Shown one piece after another: positions 24,896 through 35,873 of a DNA stretch of 64,000 bases. The stretch is from NCBI GenBank assembly GCA_951804985.1, contig OX638130.1:115209593-115273592 (forward strand). Direction: 5' to 3'. Position numbers and translations under genes: made by a program. The stretch is from Dryomyza anilis. Its lineage: Eukaryota > Arthropoda > Insecta > Diptera > Dryomyzidae. Each line of letters opens with the position of its first letter. The stretch's first letter is position 1. A model generated the notes under the pieces. That model was given only the letters and a program-made list of their open reading frames with translations. It did no database searches and was not told the DNA's origin.

Positions 24896-25369
24896 TGTTG
24901 TGTGAAAATTCGAACAGCAATTTAGTTTAAACTAAATTTTATCGGTAATGCAGTTTTACTCATTAAGGGTGTGTGCAAGTTCGACTAAATTGCTTGCTGA
25001 CTAAACTAAATTTTGTCGGTAATGCAGCGTTTTCTTTTCAATTTAGCATATTTTCGAGCAAACTAAATTTATCTTAATTGGAAGACAGCAAACAGACATA
25101 TGATAACCAATTTATTTGGGGACTTTAACAATTATCGGTTACCGAATGGCGATCGAATGAAAATTCATACAATTTAGTTTAGTCAGCAATTTAGTCGAAC
25201 TCTCACACATCCTAAGTTTTGCAAATATTCGTGCAACTTAAATTGGATGACTGCAAAAAACATATGATAATCAATCATTTTTATGGAATTTAATAATTAC
25301 CGGTTACCGAATGGAGTTTGAATGAAACGCCGTACAATTTTAGTCATTTGGTCGAACTCGCACACACCC
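24896..25369. mobile_element. Outer MITE (TAA target site), interrupted by its own family
   Basis: The left half (from TGTTGTGTGAAAATTCGAAC) and right half (ending TTTGGTCGAACTCGCACACA plus CCC) are flanked by TAA at 24893-24895 and 25370-25372. Taking out the inner element and one TAA leaves about 225 bp. That remainder aligns end to end with the inner copy: TCGGTAATGCAG, ACATATGATAA and GGTTACCGAATGG are shared. No coding capacity. A 3-bp TAA duplication with GGG-starting termini suits the PIF/Harbinger superfamily, but this is tentative. Confidence 0.75.
24967..25212. mobile_element. Inner MITE, 246 bp, with clean TIRs and TAA duplication
   Basis: Begins GGGTGTGTGCAAGTTCGACT and ends with the near reverse complement AGTCGAACTCTCACACATCC. 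The terminal inverted repeat extends about 42 bp, through CTGACTAAACTAAATT, with few mismatches and a small insertion. TAA lies on both sides (24964-24966 and 25213-25215). Its inner parts match the surrounding copy, and its TIRs are better preserved, so it is the younger insertion. Confidence 0.85.
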
Positions 25370-25372
25370 TAA

Positions 25373-26490
25373 ATAGTTATATATGGCAAATAGTCAGTAC
25401 AATGTTCTGTTAAACAGTCTGTTAAAATACCGTTAAACATTTGCTGTATTAGTCAGTTAAATACCCGGTTAAATATTTAGTTAAATTGACAGTTCAATAG
25501 GCGGTTAAAACGTCAGTTAAATTGACGTTTTGAAATCTGTTAAATTGGTTTAGTAGTCGGTTAAATGGTATTTCAAATTCTGAGTTTAATAGTGACAGAG
25601 CAGTTTAATAGTCGGTAAAATATAAAGTTAGACATAGGTTTTAACAGTCTGCATTAAAAATTAAATAGTCACTAATATAGTTAGGTCAGTTATCGGTTAA
25701 GTAATCGTAAAATAGGCGTTTATATATTAAATAGTTAGTTAAATAGGTTGTTAAGTAGTTTTTTAAGTAATGAAGGATTTGATCGCGTAAATAGTCAGTA
25801 AAATAGTCAACTACTAAGTCATGTAAATAGTCGTTTGTATAGTGGGTTTCTTGTAAGATAAATTGTTTAAATAATTTTTAAAATATTAGACTCAACAGTA
25901 GGATTAAATAGTTGACTAAATAGAAAAATAAACGGATAAATTATCTGTTAAATTGTAAAATGTAATATTCTAATATCAATAATTAGTCGATAAGATACTG
26001 GATAAAATAGTCGATAAAGTAGAAGGTTTAAATATGGGTTAAAAATTTGATTAAATAGTCTGTTAAATATCAGCTAAATTATCGACTAAATAGTTATTTT
26101 AACTGCCACTTATATTGTCGGTACAACAGTCAACAAAATATGTTCTTAAAAAGTAAATAGTCCTTTGCATAGTGGGTTTCTTGTAAGATAAATTGTTTAA
26201 ATAATTTTTAAAATATTAGACTAAACAGAAGGATTAAATAGTTGAATAAATAGAAAAATAAACGTTTATTTATCTGCTAAATTGTAAAATGTAATATTCT
26301 AATATCAATAATTAGTCGATAAGATAGTGAATAAAATAGTCGATAAAGTAGAAGGTTTAAATAAGGCTTAAAAATTTGATTAAATAGTCTGTTAAATATC
26401 AGCTAAATTGTCGACTAAATAGTTATTTTAACTGCCACTAATATTGTCGGTACAACAGTCAACCAAAGTTGTCCTTAAAATATAAAAAAA
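25373..26490 (+). repeat. Degenerate GGTTAAATAGTC repeat, right part
   Basis: Continuation of the loose AGTCGGTTAAAT repeat, with many CAGTTAAAT, GTCGATAAA and GACTAAATAG variants. The right portion is a recent longer duplication, listed separately. No coding frame. Confidence 0.75.
25831..26490 (+). repeat. 330-bp direct tandem duplication
   Basis: AGTGGGTTTCTTGTAAGATA starts at 25841 and again at 26171, exactly 330 bp apart. The match continues through AATATTAGACT, TATCAATAATTAGTCGATAA, GTAGAAGGTTTAAATA and ACTGCCACT. Only scattered mismatches separate the copies, so the duplication is much younger than the short repeat within it. Confidence 0.9.
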
Positions 26491-27855
26491 TTAAAAGTGT
26501 TAAAATTATGAATTGTAATAACTGAAAATATGTAATAATAATTTTTAAATAATGCTATAAAATGTAAAATAAAACTATTAAATTTTTTATATTTTTCATT
26601 TTTTATTATTGTTGTTAAAATTGAAAGTTGTTCATCGGCACCTTAAGCAGCATTAGACCATGTGACGAATTGACTGACACTTGATGGCAATGATGCTGTT
26701 GACGGTACCGCTGCCGCTGACAACGCCAATGAAGAGCTACACTTTGGTCAAGTGAAATTTATTGGTTTGGCGCAATTTGCAAAATGTTGTCGTTGACGTT
26801 GTTATTAACATTTTCTATTGTTGTTGTTGTTATTGTCATCGTTGACAATGTTGACAAATGTTGCTGCCACTACTGCACAGTGGCTGCTGATAATGTTGTA
26901 TTTATTGTATATGAATTGTTATTAAATGTTTATAAAAGAAAAGCCACAAATAAAGCAATTATTTCACGTACATAAATTAGCTGTGAAAGTTTTTTTTCGA
27001 AAAAATAAAAAATTAAATAAAAATCATTGCAAATGTTGGCAACATTTGTTGTTTTGCTGACAAGTGCCCAGTTTAAAGCAAGTTCATTGCAAGTTTTTTT
27101 TTTCTAAATTATAAAAAATATATTTAATTGTTTACGGCTTTAAAAAAAAACACTTTATGCTTAAGCTCTAGACATAAAACTCTACTTAAGTTTTTAAACT
27201 TGAACTTGTAGTATTTCCAAAAAAAAAAAAAAAAACTTGAACTTGTACTATAAAATTTAAACTTGAAAATTTTAGTGTCAAATTTAAATAAATTTTAGAT
27301 AAAACTAATCAAGAAGCACTAAAAAAAATTTAATAATAAAACTAGATTTAATTTTTGAAATAGTAAAAATCTTAAAAATAATTTATAAATATAGATTATT
27401 CACAATGTATTTTTATTCATTTTTAAAATATACATGGTCACTGATTTCAAAACTGTTTTCAAAATTTTTTCTCTCATCTATGGTTTTCTTAATATAATAT
27501 AGAACATTTATGAAATTTTTTATTATGTTTATTTGTTTAAAAAATAGCAGCGCATATCGACAACATTTGTATGTTCTACTCGTATGCGAACCTAAGGCAT
27601 TCAGCTACAACAGCATTTTATTTATATGGTTCAATTAGTAGAATTTTAAAAAATTTCAATGTTCCTAACATTGCAACGTTCAAATGAAACTTTCAGTTTT
27701 TAATCAATTTATTTGGAAACATAAAAGAAAACAAAAATCAAAATAAATTGAACTTCATTGGATTGCAAACCATTTACACGTCTATTTGGAATTGAAAAAT
27801 CGAATCTAAAACAACAAGAACCAATTAAATAAAAGCTGAAATATTCAAACCAAAG
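26491..27855. other. Single-copy DNA with a GC-richer patch
   Basis: A more balanced patch at about 26635-26960 holds TTGTTG/GTTGAC words and GACGGTACCGCTGCCGCTGA near 26700. The 63-codon frame at 26784-26975 is made of those words and is not convincing. From 27100 to 27850 the DNA is A-rich with no features recognised. Confidence 0.45.
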
Positions 27856-28230
27856 TTGAAATATGCCAAATCAAAAGTAATACCAAAAAAAAAATCAGCC
27901 TTTTATATGTGAATCCTATTCACAAAATATTAAACAAGATTACGCTGGTTTTTTCCTATGTTCGAAAATTTCACAAAGTTGTGGTACTTCATCAATGGTA
28001 AACATAAAAAAAATGCCAACATGGTTATATTTTAATAGTGTCATACGATATGAAAATAAAACCATGTTGACATTTTTGAATGTTTTCCATTTATGAAATA
28101 CCACAACTTTGTGAAATTTTCGAACATAGGAAAAAAATAGCGTACGGCTGTTTAATATTTTGTGAATAGGATGCACATATAAACGTCGGATTTTTTTTTT
28201 GGTATTACTTTTGATTTCGGCATATTTCAA
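27856..28230. mobile_element. 375-bp palindromic (foldback) element
   Basis: The left arm starts TTGAAATATGCCAAATCAAA and the right arm ends with its near reverse complement. The arms are about 175 bp each, centred near 28043 with a loop of about 20 bases. Matched internal blocks include TGAATCCTATTCACAAAATA and CACAAAGTTGTGGTACTTCA. Mismatches are few. It would form a long hairpin if transcribed. The minus-strand frame at 27940-28230 is a shadow. No target duplication was resolved. Confidence 0.75.
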
Positions 28231-28815
28231 ATTCTAATTAAAATTCAAATTTTGGAGTGTTTTTCCATCGTAATGAAAATGTATAGAAAGCAAACACAGA
28301 AAAACAATGTACATCATATTGATGAATTCCGTTCTTCAAACAATGATTCATTGTATTGAAGAACCATTCATAATATTAATGACTAACGACATCAATGTTA
28401 CGAATGCGATCATAAATATGGTAACTGTCGAAAAAGTGTTCTTCAATATGATGAACTGTATGTGAAGAATACGTTTCATCATATTAATTAACCAAAATAT
28501 AAAATACAACATATATGTTTATCATATTGAAGAACGTTGTTCATTAAACCAAATTTCTATCAACATATTTTTTGTTCGCTCATGTTTTGCCGTACTTCTC
28601 AGTTTTCAAGTAGTTCTTGTGCTCGACATGCATAAATTAGTAAAATGTTTTATATTTATGTGGGAGTGGTGTAAGACAGACGGATAATAAAGGACAGGAT
28701 ACACTTTACTAATTATATAAAACTTAGTGACCTTTGACGAATGAATTGAAGTGACAGAATTTTGAGAATATAGACAGATAGTATCACGACGCCATTAAGC
28801 TCGCAACATACGACG

Positions 28816-30254
28816 CACGGTGAACAAAAAAGCACTTTTTTTGAACAAAATTATATAACTTCAAAACAAATCGGTAGATTTCGTTGATTTTTTTTTTCTC
28901 AAAAAAAAATATCAGGCTACAGTTATGCTTTACAAAATGTCTTCTATTGATTCACAAAAGTTTTGTAAAAATAATTTAACTTCGAGAATTTTGATTAAAT
29001 TTGTGATTTTTTAAAATCTGGAGCCGATATCGGTATGATTTATTTTTTATTTTTGACCACAATGATAGTGATCTGAAATAAGTTTGTGTTAATGAAGGGT
29101 ATCGTTTGCAGTCCTTAAAATAAATTTACAAAAAAGGTACATATGTATGAAATTAGGAAATAAAATGGTAATTTTTGCCATGTAATTTCTCCTAATCCGG
29201 GAACGATATCAGGGTAATATTTTTTACCAGATTGATTGTGATTAAAAAAAAGTTAGTGCGTACGAAGAATATCGTTTGCAGTCCTTGAAATAAATTTACA
29301 AAAAATTTAAAATAAAACTGTTTTTTTTTTGCCATGTAATTTCTTCTAATCCGGGAAAGATATCGGGATCATATTTTTTTTATTTTTTATCACATTGATT
29401 ATGATTAGAAAAAAGTTAGTGCGTACGAAGGATATCGCTTGCAGTCCTTGGAATAAATTTACAAATGGAACAAACGTATGAAAAATGGTAAATATTGCCA
29501 AGTGAATTTCTCCTAATCCGGGAACGATATCGAGATGATAAATTTTCCATTTTTTACCACATGGATTGTGATTAGAAAAAGAGGAACAAATGTATAAAAA
29601 AATGGTAATTTTTCCAAGTGAATTTCTCCTAATCCGGGAACGATATCCCGATGATACATTTTTCATTTTTTACCACATTGATTGTGATTAGAAAAAAATT
29701 AGTGAGAATGAACGATATCGCTTGCAGTCCTTGGTATAAATTTACAAAAAAGGCACAAATGTATGAAATTAGAATAAAAAAGGTAATTTTTGACATTAAT
29801 TGTGATTAGAAAAAAGTTAGCGCGTGTGAAGGATATCTGTAGGTTTAATTGATATACAATTATTACACTAAACGCTTTAAATCAAATAAGTAAACTTCTA
29901 ACGAAAATGGTAGTATTGCACAACAATTTTCTTTTAAACCGGAGCAAACCGGAAGCTACTTTTTTTTCAGAATATGTATTTTGTAAAAGTCTAAATAAAA
30001 TTTTAAGGATTTGAGAGGATATACAAGGATATTTTAGTTATGTTCCAATATGTATTTCCATATATTTTTGTATGGAATGCAATTTTTTTCCTAACTTTGA
30101 AGGCTCATATCTTTTAATCTGTTAATGTTATAAGAAAAATGGTTACAGATTATTCTTAGTGGGTCTTTTATGTATGAAACAGTAAAAAAAATTTTAAATT
30201 TAAAAATAAAAAAATGGCGTTTTGTTCAAAAATTTCATTATTTTGTTCACCGTG
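28816..30254. mobile_element. Transib-like non-autonomous DNA transposon, 1439 bp
   Basis: Both ends begin, read inward, with CACGGTGAACAAAA. After 8 unmatched bases, TTTTTGAACAAAA is again identical at both ends, so the terminal inverted repeat is two conserved blocks over 35 bp. The flanks are CGACG at 28811-28815 and CGACG at 30255-30259, a perfect 5-bp GC-rich duplication. A 5-bp GC-rich target site and a CACnnTG terminus are, to my knowledge, characteristic of Transib, the family related to RAG1. No transposase frame is present; the interior is largely a tandem repeat of about 165 bp. Confidence 0.6.
29040..29835. repeat. Internal tandem repeat (about 165 bp unit) of the Transib-like element
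   Basis: TTGCAGTCCTT with adjacent GATATCG or GTATCG recurs at about 29106, 29276, 29439 and 29722, with AATTTCTCCTAATCCGGGAA and TTGATTGTGATTAGAAAAAA between. Spacings of about 165-170 bp show five or so units; one near 29580 has lost its middle. The 106-codon minus-strand frame at 29346-29666 lies inside and has no recognisable similarity to a transposase. Confidence 0.8.
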
Positions 30255-30794
30255 CGACGATTTTTTTTTTATATAATAAACTTTTATAGAAAATATAAAT
30301 TATCGTGTGATTTATTCAAACGTCGTGGAGCTCAATCCTACATTTATTATAATTACAACTTTTTATTAATAAAAAGTTATATATATAAAAAATATATTAA
30401 AAAAAAAACAAAACAAAAAACTTTTTTTTTGAAGAAATTTTTGTTCCCGTTTTTTTTTCCCTTTTTTTTAATAATTTTTTTTCGGAACAATTTTTTTTTG
30501 TCCGAAATTTTTTTAATTTTTTGACTGTTATTTTTTAAACAAAATTTTTACAACACTTTTTTTTATAAAAAAAAATTTTTTTTGAAAAAATATTATGAAC
30601 AAATTCATCAATATGACAATTCAAATTTATTGTATTGAATATTTTGTTCATATATATAATGAATGCAATCATTAATATGTCAATTAATGAACGGTGGTCT
30701 CAATATGATGAATCTGGTAATTGGTGAATAAATTCATAATATTTATGAATAAATTCATCACATTGAAGAATTTTTTTTTTGTGTGTATATTGTT

Positions 30795-31215
30795 GATTGC
30801 ACGGCATGCATAAATTAGTAAAAAGTTTTATAATATATTTATTTATAATTACAAATTTTTATTAATAAAAAGTTATATATGTTAAATATATAATTAAAAA
30901 AAAAAAATTAGTTTGAACATTTTTTTCTTTTCGAAAAATTATTTATTTCAAACAATTTTTTTACGTTTTTTTCTGTTATTTTTTAAATAAAATTTCGGAT
31001 TAATTTCTAAAAAAAAAATTTTTTTTTGAAAAATTCGTAAAAAACTATTATATTCATAAATATTATTAACAAATTCATCAATATGACGATTCAAATTCAT
31101 TCTATTGAATTTTTCGTTCTTCGATATTATGTTCGATAGTATATTATTGTAGTGGTTGGTGAAAAAATCATTATATTAATGAATAAATTCATCATATAGA
31201 TTTTTTTTTTTTTTG
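30795..31215 (+). mobile_element. CATATTGA-rich element, truncated copy b
   Basis: Begins at CACGGCATGCATAAATTAGT, which corresponds to an interior point of copy a (about 28625), and runs through the A/T core to an end with AATAAATTCATCATATAG and a T-run. It has the same orientation as copy a and lies directly behind it. It lacks the left half and the 238-bp insert. Confidence 0.6.
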
Positions 31216-31645
31216 TAAATTGACATAAAATGACATAGTGGAAACTCAGTTTGTCAGCGCTATTCTTTTATAATCGGTAAAAAAATTAAACTGATTAAAA
31301 AAATAGTATTTAGATTTTCGTCGATTTTGCTTTTTTTTTTTGAATGGTCGTTGTGAAATGCTTTTTACTTTTAATGGTACATAAAACAAATTAGAATTTA
31401 GCTCATTTCTAACATTAATCCCTTCTGAACAAAAAATGACTCTTCACAAATAACCAGAAATAAATGTCAGATGATTAATTAATACTGTTACGAAAAGAAG
31501 TAACGTACCACATGTTGAGAAATAAATAAGAGAAAATGAAAAACAAAAGGAAACAGTATACGTTTGTGGAATCTTCAAGAATTCAACTATGCGTTGCATA
31601 TAAGGGTAAAAGAGATGGATATATTTAACAAACTATACGTATTCT
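31216..31645. other. AT-rich spacer, no gene seen
   Basis: Single-copy-looking sequence between the truncated element and the SINE. It contains the left target-duplication copy TATACGTATTCT at 31634-31645. Nothing else was recognised. Confidence 0.5.
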
Positions 31646-31958
31646 ACGCCTCGTTAGCTCAAGGTTAGTGCGTTGGACTGCGAGCCGAAAGATACCAGGT
31701 TCAAGCCTGGACTGGGGGCTGACAACATCTTTTCATAGAAGCATTTTTCTATACCGCGCTACCTTTCGGCAGTAAATGGCAAACCTACGAGAGTAAAACA
31801 TTGCCTATGAAAAGCTCTCATTCAATCTTAGACTCGGCATTAAACTGTAGGTTCCACCACTTTGAGTATAAATATAACATGTACAGCTCAAAATGGTGAG
31901 AGACCTCGGCATAATTTCTTATAGGACTGTAGCGCCAAAGTTTTATTATTATTATTTT
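31646..31958 (+). mobile_element. tRNA-derived SINE with 12-bp target duplication
   Basis: The head is tRNA-like: an A-box-like TAGCTCAAGGTTAG at about 31655-31668 and a B-box-like GGTTCAAGCCT at 31698-31708, the spacing expected of an internal RNA polymerase III promoter. The body contains TGAAAAGCTCTCATTCAAT and GACTCGGCATTAAACTGTAG, words I associate with a SINE body found in higher flies. The tail is a short (TTA)n run. TATACGTATTCT flanks both sides (31634-31645 and 31959-31970). It would be transcribed by Pol III and mobilised by a LINE in trans. The tRNA head is degenerate and should not be called a tRNA gene. Confidence 0.85.
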
Positions 31959-31970
31959 TATACGTATTCT

Positions 31971-32853
31971 CGTGGACTAAATAAGTATGTGAAAACTTCA
32001 TATTTTTAAAATTTTCTAGAATCTGACTATGTACTGCAAATACGTACAAAATAAATGAAGCTATCTATCGAACAATACGGATTCTCGTGTAGTATAGAAG
32101 TTTGTGGAAATTTCTAATTTTGCTATGCGCCGCACATACGTCTAAAAGAGATGTAGCTATCTTTTTGGAATAAAACTTAATTTCGTGGCAGTTGAAAATT
32201 CAAGACTTCATATATCTATAATAGCTTTGAAATTGAAGCAAGAACATGACCAGTAATAAAACCAAACATAAATATAATAGACTGACTGCGTGAATTTATT
32301 AGAAAATAACCAAAAGCGCTAGAAGGAAAATTTTTAATTAATGTACCATTCTAAACCTTCAACTATAACATTTTATGAACATGCACTGTTTTAGTTTTTG
32401 AAAATACACTGCTCCATAAAATATTAGGTTATATACAAAATGTCATTATGTCTTTATATAAAAAAAGAATTATAAAAAATATATATATAAAACTTTTAAT
32501 CATAATCCCCACTTTAATCACCACTTTAATAAAATATAAATATTTTTTTTTCGTTTTAAACCAAAAGTATTAAAACTACAACTGCTCGAAAATGAGCTGT
32601 ATAACCTTTAGTTTAAATCCAGTTTAGCATTTACTTAAAATATCTATAAATTTATATCTTCTATGCAGAAAATATTTATTTATTTGTTTTTGCTTGAATT
32701 TCAATTAACACCATTTTATGGTAAATAATACAATTTTATTTAAATTGCAAAACATGTTGTTGCTCGATGTGTCGGTGTCCAAATGCACACATGAACGCAC
32801 TCATGCCTGCAACAAGAAATACATTTAAACATGCATATATAAATAAATTATAT
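31971..32853. other. AT-rich single-copy DNA, no gene seen
   Basis: Starts with the right target-duplication flank of the SINE. Weakly repeated GTATTCTCGTG / GGATTCTCGTG words occur at about 31965 and 32079. No frame or element ends recognised. Confidence 0.5.
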
Positions 32854-32900
32854 GCACACTGAAACAAAAAAAAAATAAATAAGAAATGTTCATGTCAGTC

Positions 32901-32951
32901 GAAGAATTCTACAATATGACAATACAATATTGTCATATTGTAGAATTCTTC
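32901..32951. repeat. Perfect 51-bp palindrome
   Basis: GAAGAATTCTACAATATGAC plus AATA is followed by the trinucleotide CAA and then by the exact reverse complement: 24-base arms with no mismatch. It lies at the left end of copy c and matches the element's GAAGAATTCTWCAATATGA subterminal words. Confidence 0.95.
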
Positions 32952-34546
32952 AAAAAATGATTCACATCAATTTAATGAATTAATTTATCCATTTAATGTA
33001 AAATTTAAAATTTACAAATCACCGATATTATGCATTTCGTCATCAATTTCATGAAGTACAGAATATATGTTCGTCAATTCGATTCATCACAATAATGAAT
33101 ACTGACATTCGCCTTAATGATAAACTTTATCATATTGAAGAATTTCGTTCATAATGCTCAGACATTGTTTTGAAGGACAATGCAACATTTTTATGATAAC
33201 AAAATACCAAAGTTTTGAATTAATTGATCCATTTATGAATTATGAAAAATATGTTATTCTATGAATAAACCCTTTGATTTATCATATAAATAACCACTGA
33301 TATTCAAGTTAATAGATAACTTTAACAAATTAAACAAATGTCACTTTCTAAACTATATTAAGGACTACAAGACATGAATATCATGAATTTATTCATCAAT
33401 TTTATGAAGTGACCTTTTATTTTAGGAATACCCCAAGTCATTTTATTAAAAAATACAAACACAACAAACAAAACTGCAAATAAAATGTTTATCAATTTAT
33501 GAATTACTTTCTCAAATCATTGTTCATTGTCTTTATGAATTTCATTCATTAATTTTATGAATTATATTGATGACACAAACATTTTAAAGAAACATTGATA
33601 ACATGAAGATCACGGTAAAGAATTTTATTCATCAGTATATGTTTCACTATAACAGACTACAAAATATCGAATTTATTCATCAATTCTATGAAATACGAAA
33701 AATATGTTACTTAATATTTATTACATTAAAGAACTTCGTTCTATCATTATTTTAAAAAAACAATTAATGAAATTGAAAAACTTATTAAAATGCAAATAAA
33801 TACACAGAATATAAAATGTTCATCATATTGATGAATTTCATTAATCAGTACATAACATCAACTTTATGAATTCACCATCAATTTGATGAATAGTTGAAAA
33901 AGTGTTCTTCAATTTGACGAAGTGTATGCAAACAATGTTTTGCATCACATAACAGAACACATTCAAATTTTGTACATCATATTGAAGAATTTAGTTCATT
34001 AAACCAAATTTCAAACAAATTATTTTTATTTCGTTCATTTTTTGCTATCTAATAGAATAAACAAGTGGTTTTTATTTATTATATAAAATATGTTTTTAAT
34101 ATATTAATTTAGAAAAAAATATATTTCATAAAAATATATTTCTTACATTTTTTCTGATATCTTTTTTCACGAAAAAAATAATTTTTGTTCGAAAAAAAAA
34201 TATTAAAAAAAAAAAAAATTCTTAATATTTATTTTTTGTTTTTCGAAAAGAAAACCTTTTTTTCCGAACTTATTTTTATTTTTTTAAAATATTTTTAAAG
34301 AAAAGTTTTTTTTTTTTTTAATTTATTTTCGATATTTTTTCATAATTGTAGAAAAAAAATTTTTTTCAAAATAAGAGAAGAAAATTTTCAGCCTATTTAA
34401 AAATATTTATTTTATAAATCAAGCAATTAAATACCTAAGATAAATGTGTTAATAAAGATATATTTTTATTCGTAAATTTGATGTTTCGGAATCATAATCG
34501 TGATGAACATAAAAAACATAACATTTTTATAAAAAAATTAAATATT

Positions 34547-34650
34547 AAATATGCTGAATCTGGTAATTGGTAAGAACATTCATAATATTGACAAATTTAT
34601 TATTTATCATTATTATGCATTTTTTACCAATTACCAGATTCATCATATTT
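34547..34650. repeat. Inverted repeat with 27-base arms inside copy c
   Basis: AAATATGCTGAATCTGGTAA at the left is matched by its near reverse complement ending at 34650 (TTACCAATTACCAGATTCAT then CATATTT). Other copies of the element have only one of these arms, so the second is a local inverted duplication. Confidence 0.8.
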
Positions 34651-34760
34651 CATTGATTAAAATATTTTCTTCATATTGAAATTTGTTCTAACTATGTTGA
34701 GCTAATCGTCAAAATAATTCAAAATATTCGCAGCATTTTGTATTTTATTTTTTCAGTGCA

Positions 34761-35873
34761 AACATCTTTTACTTGCAGAACTGAAATTCAACCAAAATAT
34801 TTCACAAATCGAAAAATGTTATTTTAGAAAAATCATTGTATCTCTTAGAATATAAATAGTTTAAATTAATGTTGTATGAAGTTAATAGAGCAATCTGTCT
34901 ATTGGCAATTCAAGATATTCAAAATATGAAATACAATTTAAAATATAAATCTACAAATTAAAAAAAATATATTTTTTAAATAAAATGTATTCAGTTGGTA
35001 TTGCCATTTCTTTAACTTCATCTGTACAAATATTTGCATAAATATCTGTTTGAACATCTTTTTAAATATATGTCTATAGATCTGTATGAATGACTGCATA
35101 AAATACGACATACGCACATTTATTCATCAATCCAGCTCATGCCACAACTTGTTCTGTGAATTTTTGACATTTTATCAACTGCTTTATTATGCAATTTGAC
35201 CAGTTATTCGACCAGTTATTTTTTATTATATTATATACATATTTTAACCCCACAATTTCCAGCAATAAATTTATTTATTCCGCATAATAACCACAACAAC
35301 TTGATAGATGTGAAAAAAAAATGAAAAAAAAAGTAAAACCAAAAATACCACCTCAACCGAAAAAACCGTCTGACAACAAACAGAGTTAATAAAACTGGCT
35401 ACAAAACAGCAAAAGTGGTTGGAAAATCATAAAAATTAAGTAGAAGAAAAAAAACTACAAATAAATGCCGTTGGCCAACATTAGTAGCCGTCGGTCGCAG
35501 CATCATCATCGCGCAATGTTGGCAGAAATTATTGTTAATTGAGTTTTAAATACCAAAGTTAATATACGTTTTAAACTGGGTCAGTATCAAGGTTAGCCAC
35601 AAGAAATGCTGGCTGCTGCTAATGCTGCCGCTGTTCAACATTTAAATGGTCACATTGGCAACAACATTGGGGTATTTTATATGGATGTCTGCAATTATAG
35701 ATTTGAGCTTTACTAAAATAACGCAAAAAAAATGGTCGGACTAAAGGTCTTCTTTTTGATGGATAACTCGTTTTCAGTTTTTAATCAGGGTAGGCATTTT
35801 TATAATTCCAGTTTCGATAAAGTCATAATATGCTCTATAGACTAAAAAATATTTTGGATCTTGTACACTCAGA
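34761..35873. other. AT-rich DNA with a GC-richer patch
   Basis: A patch at about 35460-35660 has balanced composition (GTAGCCGTCGGTCGCAGCAT near 35486, GCTGGCTGCTGCTAATGCTG near 35609), typical of fly intergenic or intronic islands. No frame or splice structure was recognised. Confidence 0.45.

Larger units (their letters stand above)
28660..30341. mobile_element. Small element inserted in CATATTGA copy a
   Basis: Relative to copies at 30795 and 35982, copy a has extra DNA between ATTTAT at 28654-28659 and a second ATTTAT at 30342-30347, which looks like a 6-bp target duplication. The insert begins GTGGGAGTGGTGTAAG and ends GGAGCTCAATCCTAC, giving weak terminal similarity (GTGGGAGTG against GTAGGATTG). 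Subtracting the Transib-like element inside leaves about 238 bp. The family is unassigned. Confidence 0.5.
28294..30790 (+). mobile_element. CATATTGA-rich element, copy a (with nested insertions)
   Basis: Starts ACACAGAAAAACAATGTACA and ends in a T-run plus GTGTG. The ends are rich in CATCATATTGAAGAA-like words in alternating orientation. The left unit (28300-28655) matches the reverse complement of about 36610-36975. The right unit (30590-30780) matches the reverse complement of 35985-36150 and of the fragment at 56417. Two further insertions sit in the middle; without them the element is about 0.8 kb plus a variable A/T-rich core. No transposase was seen. Superfamily unknown; CACAGAAAAAA termini are common among Tc1/mariner-type MITEs. 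Confidence 0.65.
32854..34760 (+). mobile_element. CATATTGA-rich element cluster, copy c
   Basis: The left end GCACACTGAAACAAAAAAAA and right end TTTTTTCAGTGCA are inversely related. The left part (32900-33800) is filled with TTCATCAATTTTATGAA-like alternating words. From about 33820 the sequence matches the left unit of copy a: ATGTTCATCATATTGATGAA, GAAAAAGTGTTCTTCAAT and TTCATTAAACCAAATTTC. The right part carries a partial inverted duplication at 34547-34650 around CTGAATCTGGTAATTGG. It is either one composite element of 1.9 kb or two related ones back to back. Confidence 0.55.

Noticed and set aside
28816..30254. Autonomous transposon with its own transposase
   Set aside because: No frame over about 106 codons and none resembling a transposase; the interior is mainly tandem repeat.
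31646..31735. Candidate tRNA gene
   Set aside because: Box A and box B are present, but the acceptor and anticodon stems do not pair well and the sequence continues into a SINE body with tail and target duplication.
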